Assembly (NCBI RefSeq): GCF_900659615.1
Contig: NZ_CAACUY010000009.1
Span: forward strand, 47,501 to 111,500
Direction: 5' to 3'
DNA from: Actinomadura fibrosa
GTDB taxonomy: Bacteria; Actinomycetota; Actinomycetes; Streptosporangiales; Streptosporangiaceae
DNA: 64,000 bases
In this document: one piece after another, positions 40,519 to 49,142 of the stretch
How positions within the stretch are numbered: position 1 is the first letter of the stretch
Layout: every line of letters begins with the position of its first letter
Notes under the pieces: generated by a model
Databases searched by the model: none
Seen by the model: only the letters and a program-made list of their open reading frames with translations
Told to the model about the DNA's origin: nothing
Made by a program: the position numbers and the translations under genes

Positions 40519-40914
40519 ATGGTGGTGGGGTTGGCTGCTGAGGTGCCGGTTCTCTTGCTTGAGCCGGACGAGCGGGCGCCGGGGTGTGCGCGGCGGTTCG
40601 TGGCCGGGCGGTTCCGGGAGCTGGGGGTCGCGGACGACTATGTCGGGCGGCTTGTGGTTACCGAGTTGGTTACCAACTCGTACAAGCACTCCGGGACGTC
40701 CTTCATCGTCGTCCGCGTGTTTCGGGACGAGCGGGACGGGCTCGTCGTGCTCGAAGTCTGGGATCAAGGGGACGAGATGCCCGTGGTTCAGGATCCGGGG
40801 CCGGGTGCGGTGGGTGGGCGGGGGTTGCTGCTCATGTCGGCGCTCGTCGTGGAGTGGGGTGTTCGGCCGTTGAATGAGGTGGGGAAGATCGTTTGGGCTC
40901 GGTGTCGGGCCTGA
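40519..40914 (+). CDS. HATPase (RsbW/SpoIIAB-like) ATP-binding protein
   Basis: A 131-residue single-domain GHKL ATPase of the anti-sigma-factor kinase type. The N box is VVTELVTNSYKHSG, the G1 box VLEVWDQGDE and the G2 box GGRGLLLMSALV. AGAGGTGG with five bases before the ATG sets the start; a GTG at 40510 is in frame. It is divergent from the XRE/DUF397 pair, a common grouping. It may phosphorylate an anti-anti-sigma factor or bind a sigma factor encoded elsewhere. Confidence 0.9.
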   Translation: MVVGLAAEVPVLLLEPDERAPGCARRFVAGRFRELGVADDYVGRLVVTELVTNSYKHSGTSFIVVRVFRDERDGLVVLEVWDQGDEMPVVQDPGPGAVGGRGLLLMSALVVEWGVRPLNEVGKIVWARCRA

Positions 40915-40999
40915 CCGACCTCCCAGGGGGTGTCTGAACCTCTTTGGGGGTGGGTGCGTACTGGTGGGCGTTGTCCGGTTCGCCTGGAGGTTTTGACCC

Positions 41000-41875
41000 G
41001 TGAGCGCCCGCGTTCTCGCCGTTGTCGCAGGGCTCGGCATGGTCGGCGTCGCCGTGGCTCCGCCGGCCGGGGCGCATGGGGCGTTGCAGAGTCCCGTCAG
41101 CCGGTCGGTCGTCTGCGATCCGCAGCGGTCCAGTTCGAGTGCGGCCGCGTGCAAGGCGGCGGCCGGGCTCAGCGGTTCGGCGCTGGCCCAGTGGGACGAG
41201 CTGCGCGTGCCGAATGTGCGCGGACGCGATCGGCAGGTCATTCCGGACGGGAAGCTGTGCAGCGCGGGGATCGCCCGGTTCAAAGGGCTCGATCTCGCGC
41301 GGGCGGATTGGCCGTCCACGAAGCTGACCGCGGGTGCGCGTCACACGTTCGGGTACGAGGTGTCGATCCCGCATCGCGGGAGCTTCCGGATGTACGTGAC
41401 GAAGGACGGGTACCGGCCGGCGCAGCGGCTGACCTGGTCGGCGTTGGAGGCCAAGCCGTTCCTGACGGTCAAGGATCCGCCGCGACGTAATGGGTCGTAT
41501 GTGTTCGGCGGACGGCTTCCGCAGGGCAAGTCCGGGCGCCATGTCATCTACACGATCTGGCAGACCTCGGATACGCCCGATACTTATTACTCCTGTTCGG
41601 ATGTCGTCTTTAGTGGCGGGAAGGCCGTGAAGGCCGCTCCGAGTGCGAGTCCTAAGGCGACTGGCAAGACAGGGGGCCGTGGGGCTGTTGAGGTGCCTCA
41701 GAATTCTTCGGCGTCGCCTGTCGCGGATGTTCGTCCAGTGGATCGTGAGAAGGTGGTGGGCATGAGTCCGATGATGCTGGTCGCGGCCGGTGTCGGGGGT
41801 GCCGTGGTGCTGGTCGTCCTGGTCGCCGGGATGGTCGCGTTCGTCCGGCGAATGCAGGTCCGGCGCGAGTTCTGA
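41000..41875 (+). CDS. AA10-family lytic polysaccharide monooxygenase with C-terminal TM
   Basis: A 291-residue copper enzyme that oxidatively cleaves chitin or cellulose. The signal peptide ends at GA, so mature protein begins with the copper-ligand H26 (HGALQSPVSR); the second His is in TAGARHTFGYEV near residue 113, and TIWQTSDTPDTYYSCSDVVF is the conserved C-terminal part. After a Ser/Pro linker there is a TM helix (VAAGVGGAVVLVVLVAGMVAF) and a short basic tail, so it is anchored rather than released. GTG start follows TGGAGG. Confidence 0.92.
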   Translation: MSARVLAVVAGLGMVGVAVAPPAGAHGALQSPVSRSVVCDPQRSSSSAAACKAAAGLSGSALAQWDELRVPNVRGRDRQVIPDGKLCSAGIARFKGLDLARADWPSTKLTAGARHTFGYEVSIPHRGSFRMYVTKDGYRPAQRLTWSALEAKPFLTVKDPPRRNGSYVFGGRLPQGKSGRHVIYTIWQTSDTPDTYYSCSDVVFSGGKAVKAAPSASPKATGKTGGRGAVEVPQNSSASPVADVRPVDREKVVGMSPMMLVAAGVGGAVVLVVLVAGMVAFVRRMQVRREF

Positions 41876-41896
41876 CAGGTTCGGCGCGAGTTTTGA

Positions 41897-43342
41897 TCAG
41901 CCGAGGCCGGAGAGGTCGCGGGTGGCGGTGCTGTTGCGGTCGGTGACGCGGTTGCCGAGGGAGAGCTGGGGCCACAGGCCGGACAGTTCCTGGCGGCTGC
42001 GTTCGCTCCATTCCCGGGCCAGATCACTGCGCGTCTTGTAGAAGTTCAGCGCGTAGCCGCCGGAGTGGACGCGGAGCAGCGTGAATCCGCCGGGGTATTC
42101 CTTTCCCGCGCCGACCTCCTGCTGGACGACCTTGGGCGCCAGAGGGAACACCGAGCGCTGGTTGCGGTGGGTGTGGCCCGCGTGGTGGAGGAAGACGCCG
42201 GGGGTCCGGTTGTAGGCGGCGAGGATTCTGAGGGACTGGCCCGCGTCCAGGGATTGGCCTCCCGTTATCGCGGTAGGGGAGTTCTCGACGAAGAGCGGGT
42301 GGTGGCCGAAGACGAGGGTCGGGCGGTCCGGGTCCTTTTTGAGTTCGGATTCGAGCCAGGCGAGCTGGTCGGTGGAGAGGCCGCCCGCGTCGCCGCCATT
42401 GCCGGGTTTGTCGTAGGTGTCGAGTCCGAGAATGCGGAGGCCCTGGAGGTCGTGGGTGAAATAGGTGGGGCCGGACGGGAAGAAGTCGTCCCGGAAGCAG
42501 TCGTTGCCCTGCCATTGGCCGGGGCTGCACGCGGTGTAGGCGGTTCCTTCGTGGGCACGGTCGTGGTTGCCTCGGGTGACCAGGTAGTCGCGGCCGTAGG
42601 CGCCGAAGCCGTCCAGGAGGGTCTTCGCGCGGCCGACGTCGGCGGGGGCGGCCTCGCTGGAGATGTCGCCGGCGGCGAGGAGGTACGTCGCGCCGCGGCT
42701 GCGGGCGTCCGCGACGAGGGCCTGCGCCATGATCTCCGGGTAGGGCGGGTGGCCGGGGACCTGCTCGATGCCCTTGATCCAGGGGAGCTGCCCGACGAGT
42801 CCCGCGACGGTCTCCCCGAGGTGGAGGTCGTTGCAGAGGGCGATGGAGAAGAGGAAGCGGCCCGGTGGCGGCTGCGGGGTCGTGAATGCGAAGACGTCGC
42901 CGTGCGGGACGCCTGCGGCCTGTCCGGCGGCGAGCGCCGTCGGTGTGGCCGCCTGTCCGCATGAACGGGCCTGGTAGTAGTAGGTGCGACCCGGCTCCAG
43001 TCCGGTCAGTTCCACGTAGTGGTACGGCGTCCCGGACGGGCCGTGGGCCGTTTTCGTCATGCGGGACGGGTGCGTCCCGTAGACAACTTCGGCGTCGGAC
43101 GGGGCGGGCTTCATCCGGCCGAGCCCGTCGTCCGTGCCGGGAACGCCCGTGTACCAGGTGAGGACGGCGGACGTCTCCGTCAGCGTGACCAGTTCCAGGT
43201 TCACGGGACGGGCGGCGTCGGGTCCGGCGGCGCGGGCGTCCGCGTAGACGAGGTCGCGGTCGAAGGCGGGGAGGAGGGTGGCGCCCGCGACGACCGCGCT
43301 CCAGCGCAGCAGTTCCCGGCGTCCGGGACGGCAGCAGATCAT
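41897..43342 (-). CDS. Tat-exported metallophosphoesterase (purple acid phosphatase-like)
   Basis: A 481-residue exported enzyme. The N-terminus has a Tat-like motif (PGRRELLRWSAVVAGATLL). An FN3-like domain (NLELVTLTETSAVLTWYTG, VELTGLEPGRTYYYQAR) precedes the calcineurin-like domain with the metal ligands CNDLHLGE, AAGDISSEA, TRGNHDRAHEG, FGHHPLF and HAGHTHRNQ. This is the purple acid phosphatase/PhoD-like fold plan. ATG at 43342 is chosen as the start closest to the Tat region; upstream in-frame codons to 43420 exist. A phosphate-scavenging role is inferred. Confidence 0.88.
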   Translation of the reverse strand: MICCRPGRRELLRWSAVVAGATLLPAFDRDLVYADARAAGPDAARPVNLELVTLTETSAVLTWYTGVPGTDDGLGRMKPAPSDAEVVYGTHPSRMTKTAHGPSGTPYHYVELTGLEPGRTYYYQARSCGQAATPTALAAGQAAGVPHGDVFAFTTPQPPPGRFLFSIALCNDLHLGETVAGLVGQLPWIKGIEQVPGHPPYPEIMAQALVADARSRGATYLLAAGDISSEAAPADVGRAKTLLDGFGAYGRDYLVTRGNHDRAHEGTAYTACSPGQWQGNDCFRDDFFPSGPTYFTHDLQGLRILGLDTYDKPGNGGDAGGLSTDQLAWLESELKKDPDRPTLVFGHHPLFVENSPTAITGGQSLDAGQSLRILAAYNRTPGVFLHHAGHTHRNQRSVFPLAPKVVQQEVGAGKEYPGGFTLLRVHSGGYALNFYKTRSDLAREWSERSRQELSGLWPQLSLGNRVTDRNSTATRDLSGLG

Positions 43343-43440
43343 GTCCGCCACCGTCACAGCGTCCGCGCGGGCGCGCCAGACCCAAAGGGGTGAACGGGTC
43401 TCGAACACGCCAGGACGCACGCGCCCCCGCGATACACCAA

Positions 43441-43479
43441 GACGCCCGGTCCCGCGCGCGTGGGCGGGGGCCGGGCGTC
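43441..43479. terminator. Terminator hairpin after gatD
   Basis: GACGCCCGG (43441-43449) pairs with CCGGGCGTC (43471-43479); inner CCCGC/GCGGG arms extend the stem. It lies 12 bp past the gatD stop on the minus strand and is followed there by TTGGTGT. It separates murT-gatD from the metallophosphoesterase gene. Confidence 0.8.
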
Positions 43480-43490
43480 CGGTTACGCGG

Positions 43491-44207
43491 TCAGCTCAGG
43501 ACGGCGTTGAGGCGCTCCTCGCGGAGGCGGCCCGCCCAGGAGTCGTCGAGCGGGGGGAGCTGCGCGCCGACGGCCCAGGTGAGCAGCAGGTCGGCGAGGC
43601 CGGGGTTGCGGACGAGCGCCGGGCCGTGCATGTAGGTGCCGACGACGCGGCCCGCGTAGGCGCCCTCGAAGCCGTTGCCGTCGCCGTTGCCGACACCGGC
43701 GATGACCTTGGCGAGGGGCTTGGCGCCGGGGCCGATGCTGGTGGCGCCCATGTGGTTCTCGAAGCCGGTGATCCGCGGGACGTTCAGCTCCGCGGACACG
43801 TCGCCGACGACCTCGCCGACGGCCCGCTGCTGGCCGCGGCCGCTGCGGATGTCGAGGATGCCGAGGCCGGGCAGCGGCTGCCCCTCCTCGCCGCCGAACT
43901 CGTGCCCGATGATCTGGAAACCGGCGCACACGCCGAAGACCACCGCGCCGCGCTGGGCGGCGGTGTTCAGGCCGCCGTCGGCGCGCAGGCGCTGCGCGGC
44001 GAGGATCTGCGGGCGGTCCTCGCCGCCGCCGAGCAGGTAGATGTCGCCGTCCTGCGGGACGGGCTCGTCCGAGCGCAGGTGGACGGTCTCCGTCGGGATC
44101 CCGCGCAGCGCGGCGCGGCGCTCCAGGACGATGGTGTTGCCCTGGTCGCCGTAGGTGCTGAGCAGGTCGGGGTAGATCCAGACGATCTTGATGCGGTCAG
44201 ACGACAC
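43491..44207 (-). CDS. gatD: Lipid II isoglutaminyl synthase glutaminase subunit
   Basis: A 238-residue class I glutamine amidotransferase that supplies ammonia to MurT for amidating D-iso-glutamate of lipid II. The nucleophile Cys is in VFGVCAGFQIIGHEF (near residue 94) and the catalytic His in VVGTYMHGPALVRNPGLAD. It begins 11 bp inside the murT gene, the usual MurT-GatD order. Function in peptidoglycan cross-linking is well known for this pair in Gram-positives. Confidence 0.95.
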   Translation of the reverse strand: MSSDRIKIVWIYPDLLSTYGDQGNTIVLERRAALRGIPTETVHLRSDEPVPQDGDIYLLGGGEDRPQILAAQRLRADGGLNTAAQRGAVVFGVCAGFQIIGHEFGGEEGQPLPGLGILDIRSGRGQQRAVGEVVGDVSAELNVPRITGFENHMGATSIGPGAKPLAKVIAGVGNGDGNGFEGAYAGRVVGTYMHGPALVRNPGLADLLLTWAVGAQLPPLDDSWAGRLREERLNAVLS

Positions 44208-45447
44208 GGCCGTACCTCGTTCGGATGCTCTGGAAGGCGGTGTAGTTGGCGATCACGTCGAGGTGGCCGGGCGGGACCGCCATGACGGCCTGGTCGATGT
44301 CGTCGACCAGGGTGAAGGCGACCTCGGCGGCCTCCAGCCGGGCGGCGAGGTCGATGCGCCGCTCGCCCGCGACCCAGACGGGGCGCCCGCGCAGGATGCG
44401 GTAGTCGACGTCCCAGAGCCAGGACGTGTCGCGGCCGTCGGGGCCCTGCGCGTTCACCGACAGGACGACCGGGCCGGGCGCGGGCCGCAGGACGTCGAAC
44501 GCCTCCAGCCAGCCCGCCGGGTTCTTCGACAGCAGCAGGCGGATGCTGCGGCCCTCGTGCTCGACCGTCGTGTAGCGGCCGGCGACGGACTTGACCTCGC
44601 TCAGCAGCGGCAGCGCCTGCTCCGGCTGGACGCCGAACTGGGCGACCACGGCGAGCGCGACGAGGGCGTTGGAGCGGTTCGCGCGGCCGGGGAGCGCCAG
44701 GTTCGACAGCGGGAAGACGCGGCCGTCCGGGGTCCTGATCTGGTCGCCGCGGAGGATCCAGTCGGGGCGGGGCCGGGAGAAGTGGCACTGGCGGCAGCGC
44801 CAGTCGCTGTCCTCGTCGGTGTCCTGCCGGTCGAGGGGGCCGCCGCACTCGGGGCAGCACCAGGAGTCCTCGCGCCAGTGCTGGCCCGCGGCGACCCAGG
44901 TCACGCTCTTCGCGGTGGACGCGCCCCAGGTGACCAGCGGGTCGTCGCAGTTGGCGATGACGTGGCTCTGCGGGGACGCCTCCAGGGCGCGCCGCCACTT
45001 GCCGGCCAGCAGCCAGATCTCGGCCGCGCGGTCCATCTGGTCGCGGCTGAGGTTCATCAGCGCGACGACGTTGGCGCCGGTCTCCGCCAGCACCATCGGG
45101 ACGTATTTCTCGTCACACTCCAGCACGCCGTAGCGGGCGGTGGGCGCGGACGCGAGGGCGGACACGTGCCCGGTGGGCATGTTCGCGCCGAACGCGTTGG
45201 TGGCGACCTCCCCCAGCGGCGTCATCGCCGAGGTGATCAGCCGGGTCGTCGTCGTCTTGCCGTTGGTCGCGCTGACGAGGACGAGCTTGCGGTCCTTGGC
45301 GAGCCTGGTCAGCAGCTCGGGGTCGAGCCGGAGGCCGATCCGCCCTCCGATGACCGAGCCGTCTCCGCGGCCCGCGATGCGGGACATCTTCGCGGCCGTA
45401 CGACCGAGCGCGACGGCCAGCTGCGAACGCAGCGGAAGATCGCTCAT
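44197..45447 (-). CDS. murT: Lipid II isoglutaminyl synthase MurT subunit
   Basis: A 416-residue Mur-ligase-like protein acting with GatD on lipid II at the cytosolic face. The ATP site is VSATNGKTTTTRLI; GVLECDEKYVP and ALMNLSRDQMDR are Mur-ligase blocks; the MurT-specific Cys4 ribbon is CCPECGG plus CRQCHF in the middle domain; the C-terminal DUF1727 region ends at IRTRYGRVV. The ATG at 45447 has GACGGAGTCC upstream, and homology starts there; the frame is open upstream to 45618 but without homologous sequence. Confidence 0.95.
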   Translation of the reverse strand: MSDLPLRSQLAVALGRTAAKMSRIAGRGDGSVIGGRIGLRLDPELLTRLAKDRKLVLVSATNGKTTTTRLITSAMTPLGEVATNAFGANMPTGHVSALASAPTARYGVLECDEKYVPMVLAETGANVVALMNLSRDQMDRAAEIWLLAGKWRRALEASPQSHVIANCDDPLVTWGASTAKSVTWVAAGQHWREDSWCCPECGGPLDRQDTDEDSDWRCRQCHFSRPRPDWILRGDQIRTPDGRVFPLSNLALPGRANRSNALVALAVVAQFGVQPEQALPLLSEVKSVAGRYTTVEHEGRSIRLLLSKNPAGWLEAFDVLRPAPGPVVLSVNAQGPDGRDTSWLWDVDYRILRGRPVWVAGERRIDLAARLEAAEVAFTLVDDIDQAVMAVPPGHLDVIANYTAFQSIRTRYGRVV

Positions 45448-45858
45448 GGACTCCGTCTTCTCTGGATGCGCCTTCTTCTTCACGCGGCGGGAAACCGCTC
45501 CGAGCCTAGCCGCTGATCGGCCCGCCCGTGGCGCCGCCGGGCGTTCGCCGGGCCTTCCGGGACGTCCCGGGGACGCGTCGCCGCGCCGCACGCGTCCCCA
45601 TGGTCTCAGAAGCCGCATAGTGAGACGTACTTCACAGCCATCCGTGTAAACCGATCCCGCCGATCTTGACCGGTACCGAGGAGTCGTGATTCGGTGCGAC
45701 CCCCGGCACGGTGAGCCAGATTTCCATCCAGGCGCCCGAGAACGACGTCACCCACTACTTTTGTCGGGAGCCCTGCTGGTTTGCGGGGAAGCGAGCCCGC
45801 CGGGACGGCGGGCCGGATCGCGAGCGTGGCGAAGCGGCGACAAGGCGAGGTCTCAGCG
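45448..45858. other. 411-bp divergent intergenic region, murT to zinc-ribbon gene
   Basis: No supported gene. A plus-strand frame beginning with GTG at 45711 (MSQISIQAPENDVTHYF) has good codon bias for its first 25 codons but then runs into the zinc-ribbon gene in another frame and has no homologue I recognise. TTGACC at about 45667 could be a -35 element. The region carries promoters for both sides. Confidence 0.5.
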
Positions 45859-47604
45859 ATGCAGTGTCCGACGTGCGGTTCCAACACGCCCGGGACGCTC
45901 GGCACGTGCTCCCACTGCAACGCGCCGATCGACGTGTACTCGGTCGGCCCGGCCGCCCCGCTGGCGGCCCCGGTGGGCGAGGTCTCCGCCGACCTCGGGG
46001 AGCGGACGATGATGGTCCCGCCGCCGACGCCGTCCTGGGCGTCGGGCGCCACCCCGCCGATGCCGATGACGCCGCCCGCCGACCCGGCTCCGCCGCTGGC
46101 GCCCTCGCCCGCCGAGTCGGTCATCCCCGGAATCGTGGAACCGGCGTCCCCGGCGCCCGGCGCGCCCCTGGGCACTCCCCCGCCGCCGATGACGCCCCCT
46201 GGCCCGGCGGCCGGTCCCAGTTCGACAGGTACGTCCGGGTTCGCGGTGCCGTCCGCGCAGTCAGGCCCGCTCTCGGTCCCCACGCCGCCCGCCGACCCGG
46301 CACCGGCACCGGCACCGGCACCGGGGACGCTGCCGCCCGTCGATCCCGAGTCGACCGCCGCGTGGACGTTCGACCCCAATGAGGACGACGAACCGGCGTC
46401 CGCGTCCGGGACGGGAGGGTTCGCCGCTCCGCCGCCCCCGGCCTGGTCGGACGGCGGCCAGGACGGCGGCCAGGGCGGCGGGTTCCCCTCGTCCGGCGGG
46501 TTCGCCTCGTCCGGCGGGGGCTACTCGACGGGTGCGGGCTTCCCGTCCAACGGTGCCGGGTTCGGAGCGGGGTCGCAGCAGGAGCCGGAGTCGATCGTCC
46601 CCGACTCCTGGTTCGCGCAGCCGCGCAAGCCGCAGGAGGCGGACGCCGCCGAGGCGACCCAGGTGTGGGCGCCGCAGAGCCCGCCCGCCGCTCAACCCTG
46701 GGGCGGCACACCGCAGGGCGAGGCGACCGTCATGGACGGCGCCACCCAGATCGCCCCGGGGCCCGGGATGCCGCCCGCCGACCAGGGCACGCGGCTCGAC
46801 ATCAACGGGGGGTTCGGCCAGAGCAGCCCGATGGGCGCGCTCATGGGCGGCCCCATGGCCGGGCCTCCGATGGGTGCGCCCATGGGCCAGGGCATGCCCC
46901 CGATGGGCCAGATGGGTCCCGGCGACCCCGCCTTCGGCGGCTACCCGCCGCCCCCGGCACCCAGCGGAACCGGCGGCTCCGGCGGCGGCCCCAGCAAGCC
47001 GCTCCTCATCGCCGTCGCCGCGCTGGTGACGATCGCGGTCGCCGCCGTCGCGTTCGTGGCGTGGCCCGGCGGCGGGGGCTCGTCCAGCGCCGCCAAGACC
47101 ACGACACCGCGTCCCGCCAACACGAAGGTCGCCCAGACCAACAAGATCCCGAGCGCGGCCCGCGAGCAGGCCGCCGCGATGAACGCGATCCTCGTCGCCA
47201 GCGGCGAGACCCGCGGCATCCTCGCCGGCGCGCTCGGCCGCGCGCGCACCTGCAAGACCCTGCCGGCCGCGATCCAGGGCTTCCAGACGGTCGCGCAGCG
47301 CCGCCAGAACCAGCTGCGGCGCAACCGCGAACTGAAGCTCGACAAGCTCTCGAACGGCGAGCGGCTGCGCGGCTCGCTCCAGCAGGCGCTCCAGGCGTCC
47401 CTGGACGTCGACCAGGCGCTGCTGAGGTGGGCGCGGGCGAACCAGCGCAAGTGCAAGGGCAAGCCGCGCCCCGACGCCGCGCACGTCCCCGGCCGCGCCG
47501 CCGCCGAGCGGCGCGCGACGACGGCGAAGCGGCAGTTCGTCAACCTGTGGAACCCCGTCGCGCGGACCACCGGCCAGCCCCAGCGCGGCTGGCAGCAGGT
47601 CTGA
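45859..47604 (+). CDS. Zinc-ribbon, Pro-rich, single-TM protein with extracellular helical domain
   Basis: A 581-residue protein of unknown function. It starts with a zinc ribbon, CPTCGSNTPGTLGTCSHC, then about 350 residues of Pro/Gly/Ala-rich low-complexity linker with Met-Gly-Pro repeats, a TM helix at about 380-400 (LLIAVAALVTIAVAAVAFVAW), and an outer helical domain (FQTVAQRRQNQLRRNRELK, QQALQASLDVDQALLRWARA). The ribosome site is GGCGAGG. The same plan is found in the next gene, so the two are tandem paralogues. Topology places the ribbon inside and the helical domain outside. Confidence 0.75.
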   Translation: MQCPTCGSNTPGTLGTCSHCNAPIDVYSVGPAAPLAAPVGEVSADLGERTMMVPPPTPSWASGATPPMPMTPPADPAPPLAPSPAESVIPGIVEPASPAPGAPLGTPPPPMTPPGPAAGPSSTGTSGFAVPSAQSGPLSVPTPPADPAPAPAPAPGTLPPVDPESTAAWTFDPNEDDEPASASGTGGFAAPPPPAWSDGGQDGGQGGGFPSSGGFASSGGGYSTGAGFPSNGAGFGAGSQQEPESIVPDSWFAQPRKPQEADAAEATQVWAPQSPPAAQPWGGTPQGEATVMDGATQIAPGPGMPPADQGTRLDINGGFGQSSPMGALMGGPMAGPPMGAPMGQGMPPMGQMGPGDPAFGGYPPPPAPSGTGGSGGGPSKPLLIAVAALVTIAVAAVAFVAWPGGGGSSSAAKTTTPRPANTKVAQTNKIPSAAREQAAAMNAILVASGETRGILAGALGRARTCKTLPAAIQGFQTVAQRRQNQLRRNRELKLDKLSNGERLRGSLQQALQASLDVDQALLRWARANQRKCKGKPRPDAAHVPGRAAAERRATTAKRQFVNLWNPVARTTGQPQRGWQQV

Positions 47605-47704
47605 CCGGCGGATCACGAGCCCGTTGCGACGCCGCCGCGCGCAGTCCGCGGCGGGGCACGGCGCGTTATCTTGGCAGCGTCGAACCTCACGATAAGGGGA
47701 CGGT

Positions 47705-49081
47705 ATGCGCTGTCCGGGCTGCGGTAGCGAGACCACGTCGGCGTTGCCCCGGTGCACCCGGTGCAACGCGCCGCTGCACGGCGGGTCCGACGCCCCGTCC
47801 GGCGACCCGGCGACGCCGCCCTCCGACGACACGACGACGATCGCCGGCCCGTCCGCGCCGCCCTCGGGGAACCCGTTCGGCGGTGAGGCGACGATTCAGG
47901 ACGCACCGGGCGCTCCGTCCGGTGGCGGCGTCCCGTCCTACGAGTCGACCGTCCGCGACCCTCTGGGACGGCTCGGCAAGGCGCCCTCGTCCTTCGGCGG
48001 CCCGTCCGGCGACGACACGGAGACGCGCACGGACACAGGCGACGAGCGGACCATCACGTCCAGCGGTCCCGGCGGCGGTGTCCTCGGCGCGCCCGGCGCC
48101 GGACGGCACAGCGCGTCCGGGACATCGGGGGCAGGCAGCCCGCCCGCCGACGGCCCCGGAAACACGCTGAGCGCCGGGACGAGCGACGACGCACCCACCT
48201 GGGATGTCCCCGGCGCCCACGGCATGCCAGGCCAGCCCGGCACGCCGGGCAACACGAACCCGTTCGGCGGCCCGACCTTGGCGGGCCGCGCGTACAACGA
48301 AGGCGGAGGCGCAGGCACAGGTGCGGGGCCGCTGCCGCCGCCGTGGGCTAACCAGCAGCAGGATCCGGTGGGGGCGCCATGGGTGCCGGTGCCGGACGCG
48401 CCGACGAGCCAGTTCCCGCCGTCCGGCGAGACCTCGACGTCGCTGTCGCCCGAGCCGTGGGCGGAACCGGCGATGTGGCAGCCGCCGGCACCGCCGAAGA
48501 AGAGCAAGCAGCCGTACATCCTCATCGCGGCGGGCATGCTGCTGCTCGCCGGGATCGCGCTCGGCATCGTCCTGTGGCCCAGCGGGTCGAAGTCCGCGCC
48601 GCCGGCGAGCGCGGCGGGGTCGCAGTCGAGCGAGAGCGTGACGACCGAGAGCGAGACGGCGAGCGGCTCGCCGAGCGCCTCCTCGGGTGACCTCGACGAG
48701 CAGGCCGGAGCCGTGGACGGGCTCCTCCAGGAGATGTCGGGCACCCGGTCCGACCTCGGCTCGGTGGTGACGGCGGGATGCGGCACGGCGGGGCTCCAGC
48801 GCATCCGCGACCAGCGGCAGGAGCAGCTCGGCAAGGCCCGCGCGCTGGAGGTCGGCGCGCTCGACGACGGCGAGGCGCTCAAGGACGCGCTCGTCCGGGC
48901 GCTCCAGGCGTCGGTCGAGTCGAACCAGCGGTACCTGGACGTCGCGCCTGGCTGCCCCTCGGACGAGGAGGTCGCCGACGTCAACCAGGAGGCCCGGGAC
49001 GCCAAGGTCGAGTTCATCCGCTACTGGTCGCCGATCGCCGAGAAGGCCGGGCTGCCCGCCCGCAGCGCCGACAACATCTGA
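47705..49081 (+). CDS. Zinc-ribbon, low-complexity, single-TM protein (paralogue of 45859)
   Basis: A 458-residue protein built like its upstream neighbour: zinc ribbon CPGCGSETTSALPRCTRC, a long Pro/Gly/Ser linker with TT.I and ESTVRDP patches, a TM at about 269-290 (YILIAAGMLLLAGIALGIVLW) and an outer domain with LQRIRDQRQEQLGKARALEV, VRALQASVESNQRYLDVA and VEFIRYWSPIAEKAGL. The last matches FVNLWNPVARTTGQ in the paralogue. AAGGGGACGGT precedes the ATG; TTATC/GATAA arms lie just upstream. Function unknown. Confidence 0.75.
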   Translation: MRCPGCGSETTSALPRCTRCNAPLHGGSDAPSGDPATPPSDDTTTIAGPSAPPSGNPFGGEATIQDAPGAPSGGGVPSYESTVRDPLGRLGKAPSSFGGPSGDDTETRTDTGDERTITSSGPGGGVLGAPGAGRHSASGTSGAGSPPADGPGNTLSAGTSDDAPTWDVPGAHGMPGQPGTPGNTNPFGGPTLAGRAYNEGGGAGTGAGPLPPPWANQQQDPVGAPWVPVPDAPTSQFPPSGETSTSLSPEPWAEPAMWQPPAPPKKSKQPYILIAAGMLLLAGIALGIVLWPSGSKSAPPASAAGSQSSESVTTESETASGSPSASSGDLDEQAGAVDGLLQEMSGTRSDLGSVVTAGCGTAGLQRIRDQRQEQLGKARALEVGALDDGEALKDALVRALQASVESNQRYLDVAPGCPSDEEVADVNQEARDAKVEFIRYWSPIAEKAGLPARSADNI

Positions 49082-49142
49082 ACCCCGCCGCAGCGCACGC
49101 GCCGCCCGGTCCGCCGCCGGGCCCGGGCGCGGGCAAGAGGGT

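Noticed and set aside
45448..45618. Longer N-terminus for MurT (frame open to 45618)
   Set aside because: The extra residues are Arg/Pro/Gly-rich without MurT homology, while ATG at 45447 has a ribosome site and begins the conserved sequence.
45711..46382. GTG-started plus-strand frame MSQISIQAPENDVTHYF...
   Set aside because: It overlaps the zinc-ribbon gene in another frame for most of its length, with no strong ribosome site and no homologue recognised.
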